64,000 bases of DNA from Wohlfahrtiimonas larvae (GCF_039543665.1 NZ_BAABKE010000001.1:372001-436000), one strand, 5' to 3'; numbered from the stretch's first letter, positions 1 to 9,374 are shown. The notes: generated by a model not told the origin, from the sequence alone. Program-made: numbers and translations.

Positions 1-622
1 TATTGCCGGTATGGGACTCATCTTCTATCGTGGTTTCTAGGCGTAGGCTGCCACCCCATTTGTCTGAAACTTTCTTTGTAATAACGTTAATTACCCCACC
101 CATTGCATCTGAACCATAACGTGATGACATTGGGCCACGTACAACTTCAATGCGTTCTATAGCTGATAATGGTGGCATCCAACCTTGTTCAAAACCTTCA
201 CTACCATTTGGGCGAGATTGACGAGAGCTTTGACGTTTACCATCTACCATGAAAAGGGTGTATTGTGGTCCCATGCCTCTGATAGCAATATCAGCGCTTG
301 TACCTCTGCCAGAAACATTAACGCCCGGGATATCTTTTAATGCTTCAGAAATATCTCTAAAAGGCGCTTCTTGCATTTCTTGTTGTGTGACGACGGAGAT
401 AGATGCTGGGGCACTTTTAACTTCTTGACTGAAACCACCTGCTGTAACAACTACTTTTGATAAGTCAATTGCAGAAGTTTCTGGTGAGAAGTTTTCTAAT
501 TCTTCAATGGTGTTATCACTATTTGTTTTTTCTTCTGCAAATGTAATCGGTGATAAAATGGAGAGAAGAGCACATGCTACTAAACTGTACTTGAAGTGAT
601 TTTGAATAGTCTGATATGGCAT
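1..622 (-). CDS. TonB-dependent receptor, N-terminal part (cut by window edge)
   Basis: This is the 5' part of a TonB-dependent outer-membrane receptor, read from an ATG at 620-622 with an AGAGG ribosome site just upstream; it runs off the window after about 207 codons. Residues 1-29 look like a signal peptide ending TFA. A TonB-box-like KVVVTA follows, then a plug domain with VDGKRQSSRQSRPN, IERIEVVRGPMSSRYGSDA and GGVINVITKK, the signature of CirA/FepA-type ferric catecholate receptors. It is a paralogue of the complete receptor just upstream of it on the same strand (932-2986). Some 40 residues around the TonB box are identical between the two, while the plugs differ clearly. A Fur-type box overlaps its promoter, so iron repression is likely. 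The substrate cannot be told from the sequence. Confidence 0.93.
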   Translation of the reverse strand, partial: MPYQTIQNHFKYSLVACALLSILSPITFAEEKTNSDNTIEELENFSPETSAIDLSKVVVTAGGFSQEVKSAPASISVVTQQEMQEAPFRDISEALKDIPGVNVSGRGTSADIAIRGMGPQYTLFMVDGKRQSSRQSRPNGSEGFEQGWMPPLSAIERIEVVRGPMSSRYGSDAMGGVINVITKKVSDKWGGSLRLETTIEDESHTGN

Positions 623-660
623 TTAAACCTCTGATGATAATAAAATTAAATACAAGAGAA

Positions 661-693
661 TGATAATTATTATCAAATAGTATAAATAGTCAA
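661..693 (-). promoter_or_regulatory. Promoter with overlapping Fur-type box
   Basis: Read on the minus strand, a TTGACT -35 (688-693) is followed after 16 bases by an AATAAT -10 (666-671). The -10 lies inside tgataattattatca (661-675), which matches the inverted GATAAT repeats of Fur boxes. The same 15-mer and the same promoter spacing recur upstream of the second receptor at 3042-3074. Fur binding is inferred from consensus similarity. Confidence 0.75.
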
Positions 694-861
694 ATGCATT
701 TGCGTTACAAATATAAGCATAATTAAGGTGAATTATTTTATATTTTAAATATATCTTGTAAATCAATTATTAAAATGATTTTAATATAGATTTTAGGTTT
801 ACATGATTTTTATGTATGGTTAAAAATTATTCATATCAATTGGTTGTACCTTTATTTTAAG

Positions 862-907
862 GCAATAAAAAAGAACCTTTTCTTTGTGTACTCAGAAAAG
901 GTTCTTT
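862..907 (-). terminator. Rho-independent terminator of the full-length TonB receptor
   Basis: A perfect 14-base inverted repeat (870-883 with 894-907, loop of 10) lies just past the receptor stop. On the minus strand the stem is followed by a T-rich tail (862-869). No T tail exists on the plus side. Confidence 0.85.
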
Positions 908-931
908 AAAATGTATTACGATCAATTGGGC

Positions 932-2986
932 TTAAAAGTCGATGCTAACGCCTAACCAATAACGTCTACCATCTAAGCTTTTACCATATTTTTCATCAGT
1001 AATTTTCTTATCTGTAAGGTTGTAGACACCCGCAAAGAAGCTAGTACGGTCATCGAATTTATATGAACCGCCAATATCTAACATTGTGTAACTAGGATAT
1101 TCAGTACCTTTTGCGCCACCACGAGATAATTGAGTTTCTTTACCACGGTAACTTGCTTTAACCCATACGTTTGCTTGAGGTGTAAACTGCCAGTCAGCAT
1201 TAACATTTAATAAATGTTTAGGAATACGATTTAATGGGTCGCCTTTATTAGCACCACTAGTTTGTTCAGTTTTTGTGTAAGTATAACTAGTAGATAATGT
1301 TAACTCTTCAATTGGTCTCCAACGAGCAGCAAGTTCAACACCCTGTAATTTGGCAGAATCTATATTTTCATTTGTTTGAATGAAATAGAATTTTTGACCA
1401 TTAGATGTTGTACATTGGTCATGTAATGCAGAATTATATTTACCTGTATAATCAGGGGAGCGGCATACTTCAACGTTTTGTAATTTGTCCTTGAATTTGG
1501 TATAGAAAATCGTTGTGTTGATATCTATATTTTCATCAGGTGCAAAGTTTAAACTGATTTCATAGTTAGTGGATTTTTCAGGTTTTAAGTTAGGATTACC
1601 TAAGATTACACCATTTGTACGACCACCACCTGTACCATGTCCCCAATCTGCAACAGCTTGGCGAATAGATGGCGTTCTATAACCTGTTGAAATACCACCT
1701 TTGACTGTCCAAGTATCATCGATGTTCCAAACACCATAGAGTCTTGGTGACCAGTGAGCACCATAGTTTTCATCATGGTCGTAACGTAGGCCTGCAGTAA
1801 TAGCAACATTATCTAGAATCCACCATTCATCTTCAACAAAGATAGCATGGCTTTTACGTTCAATTTTATTGATTTGGCTACCAAATTGGTTGTTATTGTC
1901 ATTGAGTTTTTCATCAATATATTGCCCACCCACTGTGATTGTATGAGTACCAATTGGAATAATTACATTACCATTCACTTCTGTATTTTTAACGATCATG
2001 TTGCGTGAATAGTTATTATTTTTTTCATGAGAAACAAGTAAATCTGCGATAATTCCGCCATCAAATTCGCCTGTATAGCGCAATGATCCATTATTTCTTT
2101 TGTATTTATTATCAGAGGATTTATCTGAGGTTTTACCGGCTGTCCAAAATCTTTTTTGGAAGCCAGAGCCATATTCTAATTCGAATGTTTGGCCTTTAAC
2201 GGGTACAAAAGATAATTTTCCGCCGATATTTTCAATACGTTGTTCAGGATTTCCGCTGCTGATTTTATCTTCTTGGCGGTTAGAATATTTACCAAATACT
2301 TGTAGCCCTAACATTTCTTGTATAATTGGGCCATTTAGGTAGAATTCCGTATTGCTGCTATTGCCACCATCAGAATCATGTTGAACGGTATAATCAGTAC
2401 GAATATTACCACCCCATTTATCAGCCACTTTTTTAGTGATGATATTAATAACACCACCCATTGCATCTGAACCATAGCGTGATGACATAGGGCCGCGCAC
2501 AACTTCAATACGATCAATTGCTGCTAATGGCGGGATCCAGCCTTGCTCAATCCCTGAACCATCACTGTTTGGACGTGTTTGACGTGAGTTTTGACGCTTA
2601 CCATCCACCATCATTAATGTGTATTGTGGTGCCATCCCACGAATGCTGATATCTTGACTTGCTCCACCACCTGTGATGACAACGCCAGGCACATCTTTCA
2701 ATGCATCTGTAACATCACGGAAAGGTGCATTATCTAACTCTGCTTTCGAGACAACAGAAATAGAAGCGGGTGCGCTTTTAACTTCTTGGCTAAAACCACC
2801 AGCTGTCACAACAACTTTGGATAAATCGATTGCAGAAGTTTCTGGTGAGAAGTTTTCTAATTCTTCAATGGTTTCATTACTATTTACTTTTTCTTCCTGG
2901 GCAAATGAAATAGGAGATAATAATGTTACAACAGCACAAGCTAATATGCTTCGTTTGAAAAGAGGGGTTTTTGAGTAGTGTCGCAT
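932..2986 (-). CDS. TonB-dependent outer-membrane receptor, CirA/FepA type
   Basis: A complete 684-residue TonB-dependent receptor that probably imports a ferric catecholate siderophore or a related iron chelate across the outer membrane using TonB-ExbBD energy. The signal peptide is residues 1-29 (cleavage after SFA) and the TonB-box-like KVVVTA is at about 57-62. The plug occupies about 65-185 and contains VDGKRQNSRQTRPNSDG and IEVVRGPMSSRYGSDA, characteristic of CirA/FepA-like receptors. The rest is beta barrel, ending in a terminal Phe, the usual BAM recognition residue. The ATG at 2986 has a good AAGGAAAA ribosome site. A Fur-type box sits over its promoter. The neighbouring partial receptor is a paralogue, so this is a tandem duplication. 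Family assignment is firm; the substrate is not known. Confidence 0.96.
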   Translation of the reverse strand: MRHYSKTPLFKRSILACAVVTLLSPISFAQEEKVNSNETIEELENFSPETSAIDLSKVVVTAGGFSQEVKSAPASISVVSKAELDNAPFRDVTDALKDVPGVVITGGGASQDISIRGMAPQYTLMMVDGKRQNSRQTRPNSDGSGIEQGWIPPLAAIDRIEVVRGPMSSRYGSDAMGGVINIITKKVADKWGGNIRTDYTVQHDSDGGNSSNTEFYLNGPIIQEMLGLQVFGKYSNRQEDKISSGNPEQRIENIGGKLSFVPVKGQTFELEYGSGFQKRFWTAGKTSDKSSDNKYKRNNGSLRYTGEFDGGIIADLLVSHEKNNNYSRNMIVKNTEVNGNVIIPIGTHTITVGGQYIDEKLNDNNNQFGSQINKIERKSHAIFVEDEWWILDNVAITAGLRYDHDENYGAHWSPRLYGVWNIDDTWTVKGGISTGYRTPSIRQAVADWGHGTGGGRTNGVILGNPNLKPEKSTNYEISLNFAPDENIDINTTIFYTKFKDKLQNVEVCRSPDYTGKYNSALHDQCTTSNGQKFYFIQTNENIDSAKLQGVELAARWRPIEELTLSTSYTYTKTEQTSGANKGDPLNRIPKHLLNVNADWQFTPQANVWVKASYRGKETQLSRGGAKGTEYPSYTMLDIGGSYKFDDRTSFFAGVYNLTDKKITDEKYGKSLDGRRYWLGVSIDF

Positions 2987-3041
2987 GATTTTCCTTACAA
3001 GATAAAGCTATTAAAATTAGTCAATGGTTTACAAACACAAT

Positions 3042-3074
3042 TGATAATTATTATCATTTAATACTAATAGTCAA
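3042..3074 (-). promoter_or_regulatory. Promoter with overlapping Fur-type box
   Basis: On the minus strand, TTGACT (3069-3074) and AATAAT (3047-3052) are separated by 16 bases, and tgataattattatca (3042-3056) overlaps the -10. This is the same arrangement as at 661-693, supporting shared iron control of both receptors. Confidence 0.78.
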
Positions 3075-3284
3075 ATATATATTTACCTTATATGACAATA
3101 TGAATCAGTCGTTAAATAAGATGGTCGCGATTTATTTCTTTTATTATCAAATAGTAATATTGTTTTTATTAATTTTTTTCTGCTAAAGAGATTAATTTTG
3201 ATTGATCAAAAAATGTTCAAAAATGTCAGTTTTTTGTAAAAGTATAAGGTTTACATTTTATTGATAGGGCAGATTATTTGAAGT

Positions 3285-3313
3285 TTGAATCTTGTGATGT
3301 TCTCCGATATGAT
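3285..3313 (+). promoter_or_regulatory. Sigma-70-type promoter for the alcohol dehydrogenase
   Basis: TTGAAT (3285-3290), a 17-base spacer and TATGAT (3308-3313) lie about 60 bases before the start codon. The call rests on consensus matching only. Confidence 0.6.
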
Positions 3314-3372
3314 GTTGAAATCTTGAATAACTCAAGTGGATTACTTTATAACTCTATTTTGGAGGATTAGTG

Positions 3373-4455
3373 ATGCAAAAAACAATGAAAGCAATGGTTT
3401 ATTATGGTGAGAACGATTTACGTTTTGAAGATCGTCCAGTACCACAAATATTAGAACCCACAGATGCGATAATAAAGTTAACTACGACAACAATATGCGG
3501 TACTGATCTTGGCATTATGAAAGGAAAAAATCCTGAGATTGAAGCCACTGCTAAAGAAAAACAAGGTAACTTTAATGGTCGTATTTTAGGCCATGAGGGT
3601 GTTGGTATTGTCGAAGAAGTAGGTAGTGCTGTTAAGAATTTTAAGAAGGGTGATAAGGTTATCATTTCTTGTGTGAGCCGATGTGGCACTTGTGAAAATT
3701 GCCAAAAGCAATTGAATGCTCATTGTATGAATGGTGGTGGTTGGATCATGGGGTACATGATTGATGGCACGCAGGCTGAATATGTTCGTACACCATTTGC
3801 AGATACGTCTTTATACCATTTACCCAATAATTTAGCAGAAGATGTTGCGGTGTTACTGTCAGATGCATTACCAACTTCTCATGAAATTGGTGTTCAGTAT
3901 GGTGATGTTCAACCTGGTGATACAGTTGCGATAGTTGGTGCAGGACCAATTGGTATGGCTGCGTTATTAACAGCACAATTATATTCTCCAAGTGAAATTA
4001 TTGTGGTGGATATGGATGAAAATAGGCTTCAAATGGCATTGGAAATGGGCGCAACAAAAGTTATTAATTCTGCTAAAGAAGAAGCGATTGCATCTATTTT
4101 AAAAATGACAAATGGCCGTGGTGTTGATTGTGCGATTGAGGCTGTGGGTATTCCGCAGACTTGGGATGTTTGTCAACATATTGTAAAAGAAGGCGGTAAT
4201 ATTGCGAATGTTGGGGTGCATGGTCAAGCTGTAAGTTTTGCATTAGAAAAGCTATGGATTAAAAATTTGAAAATTACTACTGGATTAGTGAATGCTAATA
4301 CAACTGATATGCTCTTAAAAACGTGCTGTTCAGGAAAATTGCCACTAGATAAGATGATCACTCATTATTTTAAATTTAATGAGCTTGAGCAGGCTTATAA
4401 GGTGTTTAAGAATGCGGCAGATGAAAAAGCAATGAAAGTGATTATTAATTGCTAA
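3373..4455 (+). CDS. Zinc-dependent medium-chain alcohol dehydrogenase
   Basis: A 360-residue zinc-dependent medium-chain dehydrogenase that oxidises alcohols or reduces aldehydes with a nicotinamide cofactor. The catalytic zinc ligands are Cys42 (ICGTD) and His74-Glu75 (GHE). The structural zinc is held by Cys104, Cys107, Cys110 and Cys118 in the CGTCENC stretch. The Rossmann fold has VGAGPIG near residue 180, and an Asp after the second strand (VVDMDENR) suggests NAD rather than NADP. An in-frame GTG lies at 3370, but the GGAGGA at 3361-3366 is best spaced for the ATG at 3373, so that start is chosen. It appears monocistronic, with its own promoter and a terminator behind it. The substrate is not predictable. 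Confidence 0.93.
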   Translation: MQKTMKAMVYYGENDLRFEDRPVPQILEPTDAIIKLTTTTICGTDLGIMKGKNPEIEATAKEKQGNFNGRILGHEGVGIVEEVGSAVKNFKKGDKVIISCVSRCGTCENCQKQLNAHCMNGGGWIMGYMIDGTQAEYVRTPFADTSLYHLPNNLAEDVAVLLSDALPTSHEIGVQYGDVQPGDTVAIVGAGPIGMAALLTAQLYSPSEIIVVDMDENRLQMALEMGATKVINSAKEEAIASILKMTNGRGVDCAIEAVGIPQTWDVCQHIVKEGGNIANVGVHGQAVSFALEKLWIKNLKITTGLVNANTTDMLLKTCCSGKLPLDKMITHYFKFNELEQAYKVFKNAADEKAMKVIINC

Positions 4456-4480
4456 GAGATATTGAAAAATTTTGGATATA

Positions 4481-4508
4481 AAAAAGCGGGATTCCATTCC
4501 CGCTTTTT
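4481..4508. terminator. Bidirectional terminator between adh and alaS
   Basis: An 11-base perfect inverted repeat aaaaagcggga / tcccgcttttt with a 6-base loop has A/T tracts on both sides. It can end both the dehydrogenase (+) and the leuCD-alaS transcript (-). Confidence 0.92.
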
Positions 4509-4530
4509 TATTATCTATAAATTATGATCG

Positions 4531-7137
4531 TTAGATTTTATCTTGAATCCAAGCTTTTGCAGTATCAAGCGCTTCCTGAATTTTAGAGCCATCTTGACCA
4601 CCAGCGGTTGCTGAATCAGGACGACCACCACCTTTGCCGCCAACGATTGCCGCGGCAACATTCACAAGATCGCCTGCTTTGACTTTATTTGTCAAAGATT
4701 TTTCAATAGCAGCAACTAATGTTGCTTTACCATCCACGGATGAACCAAGTAATACAATGCCTTGTGATTGACTGCGTAACTTATCAGCCAATTCACGTAG
4801 AAGTTTTGTTTCAACTTCAGGGACAAGCGCAACAATTACTTTAGTGTCATTGATTTCTTGCGCCTCTGCTAAAATTTCATCGCTTGCAACCAATGCTAAT
4901 TTAGATTTAGCTTGCTGTAAGGCTTTATCTGTTGCTTTTAAGTCATTCAACATTTGGTGCATTTTGATAACTAGCTGTTCAGGCGTAGATTTCAATGCTT
5001 CAGATAATTCGACCACTAAACGTACATGTCCTTGAACAAGTGATAATGCATGTAAGCCCGTGACTGCTTCAATACGGCGTACGCCAGATGCAATCCCTGA
5101 TTCTTGAATGATTCTAAATTGACCAATATCACCTGTACGAGCAACGTGAGTGCCACCACATAGTTCTAATGAATCGCCCATTTCTACAACGCGAACTTCA
5201 TCACCATATTTTTCACCAAACAATGCCATTGCACCTTTAGCTTTAGCATCATCAATTGGCATTACTTCAATTTCAACAGGATTATTAGCAATGATCGCTT
5301 TGTTTACATGTGATTCAATCTCTTGTAGTACTTCCAATGGAATTGGTGCATTGTGAGAGAAGTCAAAGCGTAAGCGATTATAAGTGACCAAAGAGCCTTT
5401 CTGTTCAATATGGCTGCCTAAAATTTCTTGCAATGCTTTGTGCAATAAGTGAGTTGCTGAGTGATTTTTACGAATGTCATCACGATATTGTTCATCAATT
5501 TTTGCATGAACTTGATTCGTTTTTTTGAATGAACCTTTAGATACATGGCCAAAATGAAGAATTGCATCACCTTGTTTTTTTGTATCTTCAACGATGAATA
5601 AGTTGTCACCGTTAGCAATAGAACCATGATCGCCCACTTGACCACCTGATTCAGCGTAGAAAGGTGTACGTTCTAAAACGATGATGCCTTGATCACCTTC
5701 AGATAATGCATCTACTAATTCACCATCTTTTGCCAATTCTAAGATGATTGTATCTAAATGATTTTCTGTATAGCCGACAAACTCAACAGGTTTATCTAGA
5801 TCCACCGCAACAGTTTTTTCTGCACTGAATTGATTCGCAGCACGCGCACGTGCACGTTGCTCTTCCATGCAAGCTTCAAAGCCATCCATATCGAGCTCTA
5901 AACCTTGTTCACGTGCGATATCATTTGTTAAGTCAACAGGGAAGCCGTATGTATCATATAATTTGAAAATCGTTTCACCAGAGATTGTTTTTGCACCACT
6001 TAATGCTTTGATGTCTGATTCTAACAGTTTTAAACCATGTTCTAATGTTTCAGCAAAACGGATTTCTTCTTGTCTAATGGCATCTTGAATGTGGAATTTT
6101 TTCTCGATCAATTCAGGATAAGCATCGCCCATGACATCTGCTAATGTTGATACTAATGTATGGAAGAAAATATCTTTTTGCCCTAATTTGTAACCATGGC
6201 GTACTGCACGGCGAATAATGCGGCGCAATACATAACCACGACCTTCGTTAGAAGGTAAAACGCCATCAGCGATTAAGAAAGATACTGAGCGAATATGATC
6301 GCTGATTACTTTCAACGAATTATGTTCAAGGTCTGTTGTATTTGTCGATTTTGCAGCAGCTTTGATCAATGTTTGGAATAGATCAATCTCATAGTTACTA
6401 TGAACGCCCTGTAAAACTGCGGATAAGCGTTCTAAACCCATACCAGTATCGACAGAGGGTTTTGGTAATGGATGTAAAATGCCAGATTCATCGCGGTTAA
6501 ACTGCATGAATACTAAGTTCCATACTTCAATGAAACGGTCACCATCTTCTTCGGCTGATCCAGGAGGGCCACCCCAAATATGATCGCCATGATCATAGAA
6601 GATTTCAGAACAAGGGCCACAAGGACCAGTATCACCCATTTGCCAGAAGTTATCTGAGCTACCATCTTCTTTTACGCCAATGCGGATGATGCGTTCTTCA
6701 GGCACGCCAATCACATCTTTCCAAATATTAAAAGCTTCATCATCTGTATGGAATACAGTTACTGTTAGTTTGTCGGCAGGGAAGCCGTAAACTGAAGTTA
6801 ATAATTCCCATGCAAACTCAATGGCATCTTTTTTGAAATAATCGCCGAAGCTGAAGTTCCCCAACATTTCAAAGAAAGTATGGTGACGTGCTGTAAAGCC
6901 AACATTTTCCAAGTCATTGTGCTTACCACCAGCACGAACACAGCGCTGAGATGATGTGGCTCGTACGTAGTTGCGTTTTTCCAATCCTAAGAAGAGATCT
7001 TTGAATTGGTTCATCCCTGCATTTGTGAATAATAGCGTCGGGTCATTGTGAGGAACGAGCGAGCTTGAAGTGACTTCTGCGTGTCCTTTTGAGATAAAGA
7101 AGTCTAAAAATTTACGGCGTATTTCTGTAGTTTTCAT
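4531..7137 (-). CDS. alaS: Alanyl-tRNA synthetase
   Basis: An 868-residue class II alanyl-tRNA synthetase, which charges tRNA-Ala and edits mischarged Ser and Gly. The N-terminal catalytic core has DPTLLFTNAGMNQFK (class II motif 1 region) and GMGLERL. The editing domain has the zinc-binding HSATHLLH (about residue 557) and CGGTH (about 659). The C-terminal DHHA1-type domain ends with GGKGGGRPDSATAGG. Length is usual for the family. It is the last gene of a leuC-leuD-alaS run (27 bases after leuD). In most relatives it neighbours recA/recX or csrA instead. No strong ribosome site is visible before the ATG. Confidence 0.98.
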   Translation of the reverse strand: MKTTEIRRKFLDFFISKGHAEVTSSSLVPHNDPTLLFTNAGMNQFKDLFLGLEKRNYVRATSSQRCVRAGGKHNDLENVGFTARHHTFFEMLGNFSFGDYFKKDAIEFAWELLTSVYGFPADKLTVTVFHTDDEAFNIWKDVIGVPEERIIRIGVKEDGSSDNFWQMGDTGPCGPCSEIFYDHGDHIWGGPPGSAEEDGDRFIEVWNLVFMQFNRDESGILHPLPKPSVDTGMGLERLSAVLQGVHSNYEIDLFQTLIKAAAKSTNTTDLEHNSLKVISDHIRSVSFLIADGVLPSNEGRGYVLRRIIRRAVRHGYKLGQKDIFFHTLVSTLADVMGDAYPELIEKKFHIQDAIRQEEIRFAETLEHGLKLLESDIKALSGAKTISGETIFKLYDTYGFPVDLTNDIAREQGLELDMDGFEACMEEQRARARAANQFSAEKTVAVDLDKPVEFVGYTENHLDTIILELAKDGELVDALSEGDQGIIVLERTPFYAESGGQVGDHGSIANGDNLFIVEDTKKQGDAILHFGHVSKGSFKKTNQVHAKIDEQYRDDIRKNHSATHLLHKALQEILGSHIEQKGSLVTYNRLRFDFSHNAPIPLEVLQEIESHVNKAIIANNPVEIEVMPIDDAKAKGAMALFGEKYGDEVRVVEMGDSLELCGGTHVARTGDIGQFRIIQESGIASGVRRIEAVTGLHALSLVQGHVRLVVELSEALKSTPEQLVIKMHQMLNDLKATDKALQQAKSKLALVASDEILAEAQEINDTKVIVALVPEVETKLLRELADKLRSQSQGIVLLGSSVDGKATLVAAIEKSLTNKVKAGDLVNVAAAIVGGKGGGRPDSATAGGQDGSKIQEALDTAKAWIQDKI

Positions 7138-7164
7138 AAAGTCTAAATTTGTTAAATAAAAATA

Positions 7165-7830
7165 TTATAGGGAATGATCCATAAAAACCCATGGCGTTTT
7201 CTGTTTCATTCGCGCTTCATAAGCTTTAATATCATCAGTATGTTGAAGAGTTAGTCCAATATCATCAAACCCATTGAGTAAGCAATATTTACGAAATTCA
7301 TCTACATTGAATGAAAAAGGTTGGTGTAATGCTGTATTGTCTAGCTTACAAACCACTTGTTGTTCAGGTAGATCAATCTCGATTTCTAACCCTTCATGTT
7401 GATTGATTAACTGTATAATTGTATCAACATCTTCGGCAGAAAGCACAATAGGTAACACACCATTTTTAAAACAGTTGTTGAAGAAGATGTCTGAATAGCT
7501 TGGTGCAATCACTGATCTGAAACCATAATCATCCAAAGCCCATACGGCATGCTCACGAGATGAACCGCAGCCAAAGTTTTCACGTGCAACCAAAATAGAT
7601 GCATTTTTGAATCGTGGTTGATTCAATGAAAACTCTGTATTTAAAGGGCGTTTGGAATTATCCATCCCAGGTTCACCAACATCTGTATAGCGCCATTCAT
7701 CGAATAGATTGACGCCAAAACCAGAGCGCTGGATAGATTTTAAAAATTGTTTTGGAATGATCGCATCTGTATCAATATTTGGGCGATCAATCGCAACAGC
7801 AATGCCTTGATGTGTTGTGAATTTTTTCAT
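7165..7830 (-). CDS. leuD: 3-isopropylmalate dehydratase small subunit
   Basis: A 221-residue small (swivel-domain) subunit of isopropylmalate isomerase. With LeuC it converts 2-isopropylmalate to 3-isopropylmalate in leucine synthesis. Typical motifs are NIDTDAIIPKQFLK near residue 20 and ENFGCGSSREHAVWAL near residue 85. It lies 10 bases downstream of leuC, so the two are cotranscribed as the complex requires. leuA and leuB are not in the window. Confidence 0.97.
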   Translation of the reverse strand: MKKFTTHQGIAVAIDRPNIDTDAIIPKQFLKSIQRSGFGVNLFDEWRYTDVGEPGMDNSKRPLNTEFSLNQPRFKNASILVARENFGCGSSREHAVWALDDYGFRSVIAPSYSDIFFNNCFKNGVLPIVLSAEDVDTIIQLINQHEGLEIEIDLPEQQVVCKLDNTALHQPFSFNVDEFRKYCLLNGFDDIGLTLQHTDDIKAYEARMKQKTPWVFMDHSL

Positions 7831-7840
7831 TATGATCTCC

Positions 7841-9244
7841 TTAAATCAAAGTGCGAACATCAACAAAATGGCCTGTAATTGCAGCAGCAGCTGCCATCGC
7901 AGGGCTCACTAAATGCGTACGACCACCAGCACCTTGACGACCTTCAAAGTTACGGTTTGAGGTTGAAGCACAATGTTCACCTGCATTTAAACGATCATTA
8001 TTCATAGCTAAACACATTGAGCAGCCTGGTTCACGCCATTCAAAGCCAGCTTCTAAAAAGATTTTATCCAAACCTTCTTTTTCTGCTTGTTCTTTCACTA
8101 AACCAGAACCAGGTACGATCATTGCCTGCACAATATTATTGGCAACTTTTTTGCCTTTAGCGATGAAAGCAGCTTCACGCAGATCTTCAATGCGTGAATT
8201 TGTACAAGAACCAATGAAAATCTTAGTTAAAGGAATGGCTGATAATGGGATGTTTGGCTGTAAATCCATATATGCCAATGCTTTTTCCATACCTGTACGT
8301 TTGACTGGATCCGTTTCTTTCGTTGGATCTGGAATCATTTCATCAATACCAATCACCATTTCTGGGCTTGTGCCCCAGCTGACTTGTGGTTTGATATTTT
8401 CAGCATTTAATGTAATCACTTTATCAAAGTGGGCGCCGATATCGGAATGCAATGTATTCCAATAAGCAACGGCTTGATTCCACATTTCACCTTTAGGTGA
8501 TAATGGGCGATCTTTTACGAATTCTAATGTTGTATTATCCACAGCAACCATACCAACGCGTGCACCAGCTTCGATTGCCATATTACAAATGGTCATTCGG
8601 CCTTCCATCGATAATGCACGAATTGCGCTACCTGAAAATTCAATCGCGTAACCTGTACCACCTGCCGTACCAATCTCACGAATGATCGCAAGTACGATAT
8701 CTTTAGCAGTAACACCTTTTGGTAAATCACCATCCACAATAATATTCATAGCTTTGGATTTTTTCTGTACTAAGCAACACGTTGCCATTACATGTTCAAC
8801 TTCACTTGTACCAATACCAAAAGCCAATGCACCAAATGCACCGTGAGTTGCGGTATGAGAGTCACCACAAACAACAGTCATGCCAGGTAATGTTGCGCCT
8901 TGTTCTGGACCAACGACATGCACAATACCACGGCGAATATCACCAACAGGGAAGTAAGTGATACCAGCTGCGCGTGCATTTTGATCTAATGTATCCACTT
9001 GCAAGCGAGAGATTGGATCTTCAATCGTCGTAAATCCTGGCGTTGTTGGTGTGTTGTGATCAGGTGTTGCGATGATGGAGTTTTTACGCCACAGCTCACG
9101 ATTTGCAAGGCGAAGTCCTTCAAAAGCTTGTGGGCTTGTGACTTCATGAATGATGTGTCTATCTATGTATAACAATGCAGTACCATCTTCTTCGGTACGC
9201 ACAACGTGGGCTTCCCACAATTTATCGTAAAGCGTTTTGGCCAT
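7841..9244 (-). CDS. leuC: 3-isopropylmalate dehydratase large subunit
   Basis: A 467-residue aconitase-family large subunit of isopropylmalate isomerase that carries the 4Fe-4S cluster. The cluster cysteines are visible in IGSCTNSR (about residue 347) and PGCSMC (about 407 and 410), matching the usual LeuC positions. Other family motifs are CGDSHTATHGAFGALAFGIG and GRQGAGGRTHLVSP. A GAGGTGG ribosome site precedes the ATG. It heads a minus-strand unit with leuD and alaS, divergent from proB. I saw no attenuator-like leader in the 130-base divergent gap. Confidence 0.97.
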   Translation of the reverse strand: MAKTLYDKLWEAHVVRTEEDGTALLYIDRHIIHEVTSPQAFEGLRLANRELWRKNSIIATPDHNTPTTPGFTTIEDPISRLQVDTLDQNARAAGITYFPVGDIRRGIVHVVGPEQGATLPGMTVVCGDSHTATHGAFGALAFGIGTSEVEHVMATCCLVQKKSKAMNIIVDGDLPKGVTAKDIVLAIIREIGTAGGTGYAIEFSGSAIRALSMEGRMTICNMAIEAGARVGMVAVDNTTLEFVKDRPLSPKGEMWNQAVAYWNTLHSDIGAHFDKVITLNAENIKPQVSWGTSPEMVIGIDEMIPDPTKETDPVKRTGMEKALAYMDLQPNIPLSAIPLTKIFIGSCTNSRIEDLREAAFIAKGKKVANNIVQAMIVPGSGLVKEQAEKEGLDKIFLEAGFEWREPGCSMCLAMNNDRLNAGEHCASTSNRNFEGRQGAGGRTHLVSPAMAAAAAITGHFVDVRTLI

Positions 9245-9374
9245 TTTAAAACCACCTCTAAATTAAACATCCTAAAATGGAAACAAGGTAAGGTAAGTTT
9301 GCTATGATAATCCCCTGCAACAAACCTTAATTTATTTTATGCAAATTAATTTTGCTTGAACTTGACATCATAAT

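Larger units (their letters stand above)
623..931. other. Intergenic region between two TonB receptor genes
   Basis: This 309-base, very AT-rich gap holds the promoter and Fur-type box of the downstream (left-hand) receptor and the terminator of the right-hand receptor. I see no further gene in the roughly 700-865 stretch. Confidence 0.8.
2987..3372. other. Divergent intergenic region, receptor / alcohol dehydrogenase
   Basis: This AT-rich gap of about 385 bases carries the Fur-regulated promoter of the minus-strand receptor near 3042-3074 and the plus-strand promoter of the dehydrogenase near 3285-3313. I see no gene between them. Confidence 0.8.

Noticed and set aside
870..907. Plus-strand terminator
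   Set aside because: The hairpin has no T tract on the plus side; it serves only the minus-strand receptor.
2100..2978. Plus-strand open frames antisense to the TonB receptor
   Set aside because: They lie wholly inside a clear receptor gene, have no ribosome sites and no family features; they mirror its codon bias.
3370..3372. GTG as start of the alcohol dehydrogenase
   Set aside because: Only 3 bases from GGAGGA; the ATG three bases later has better spacing.
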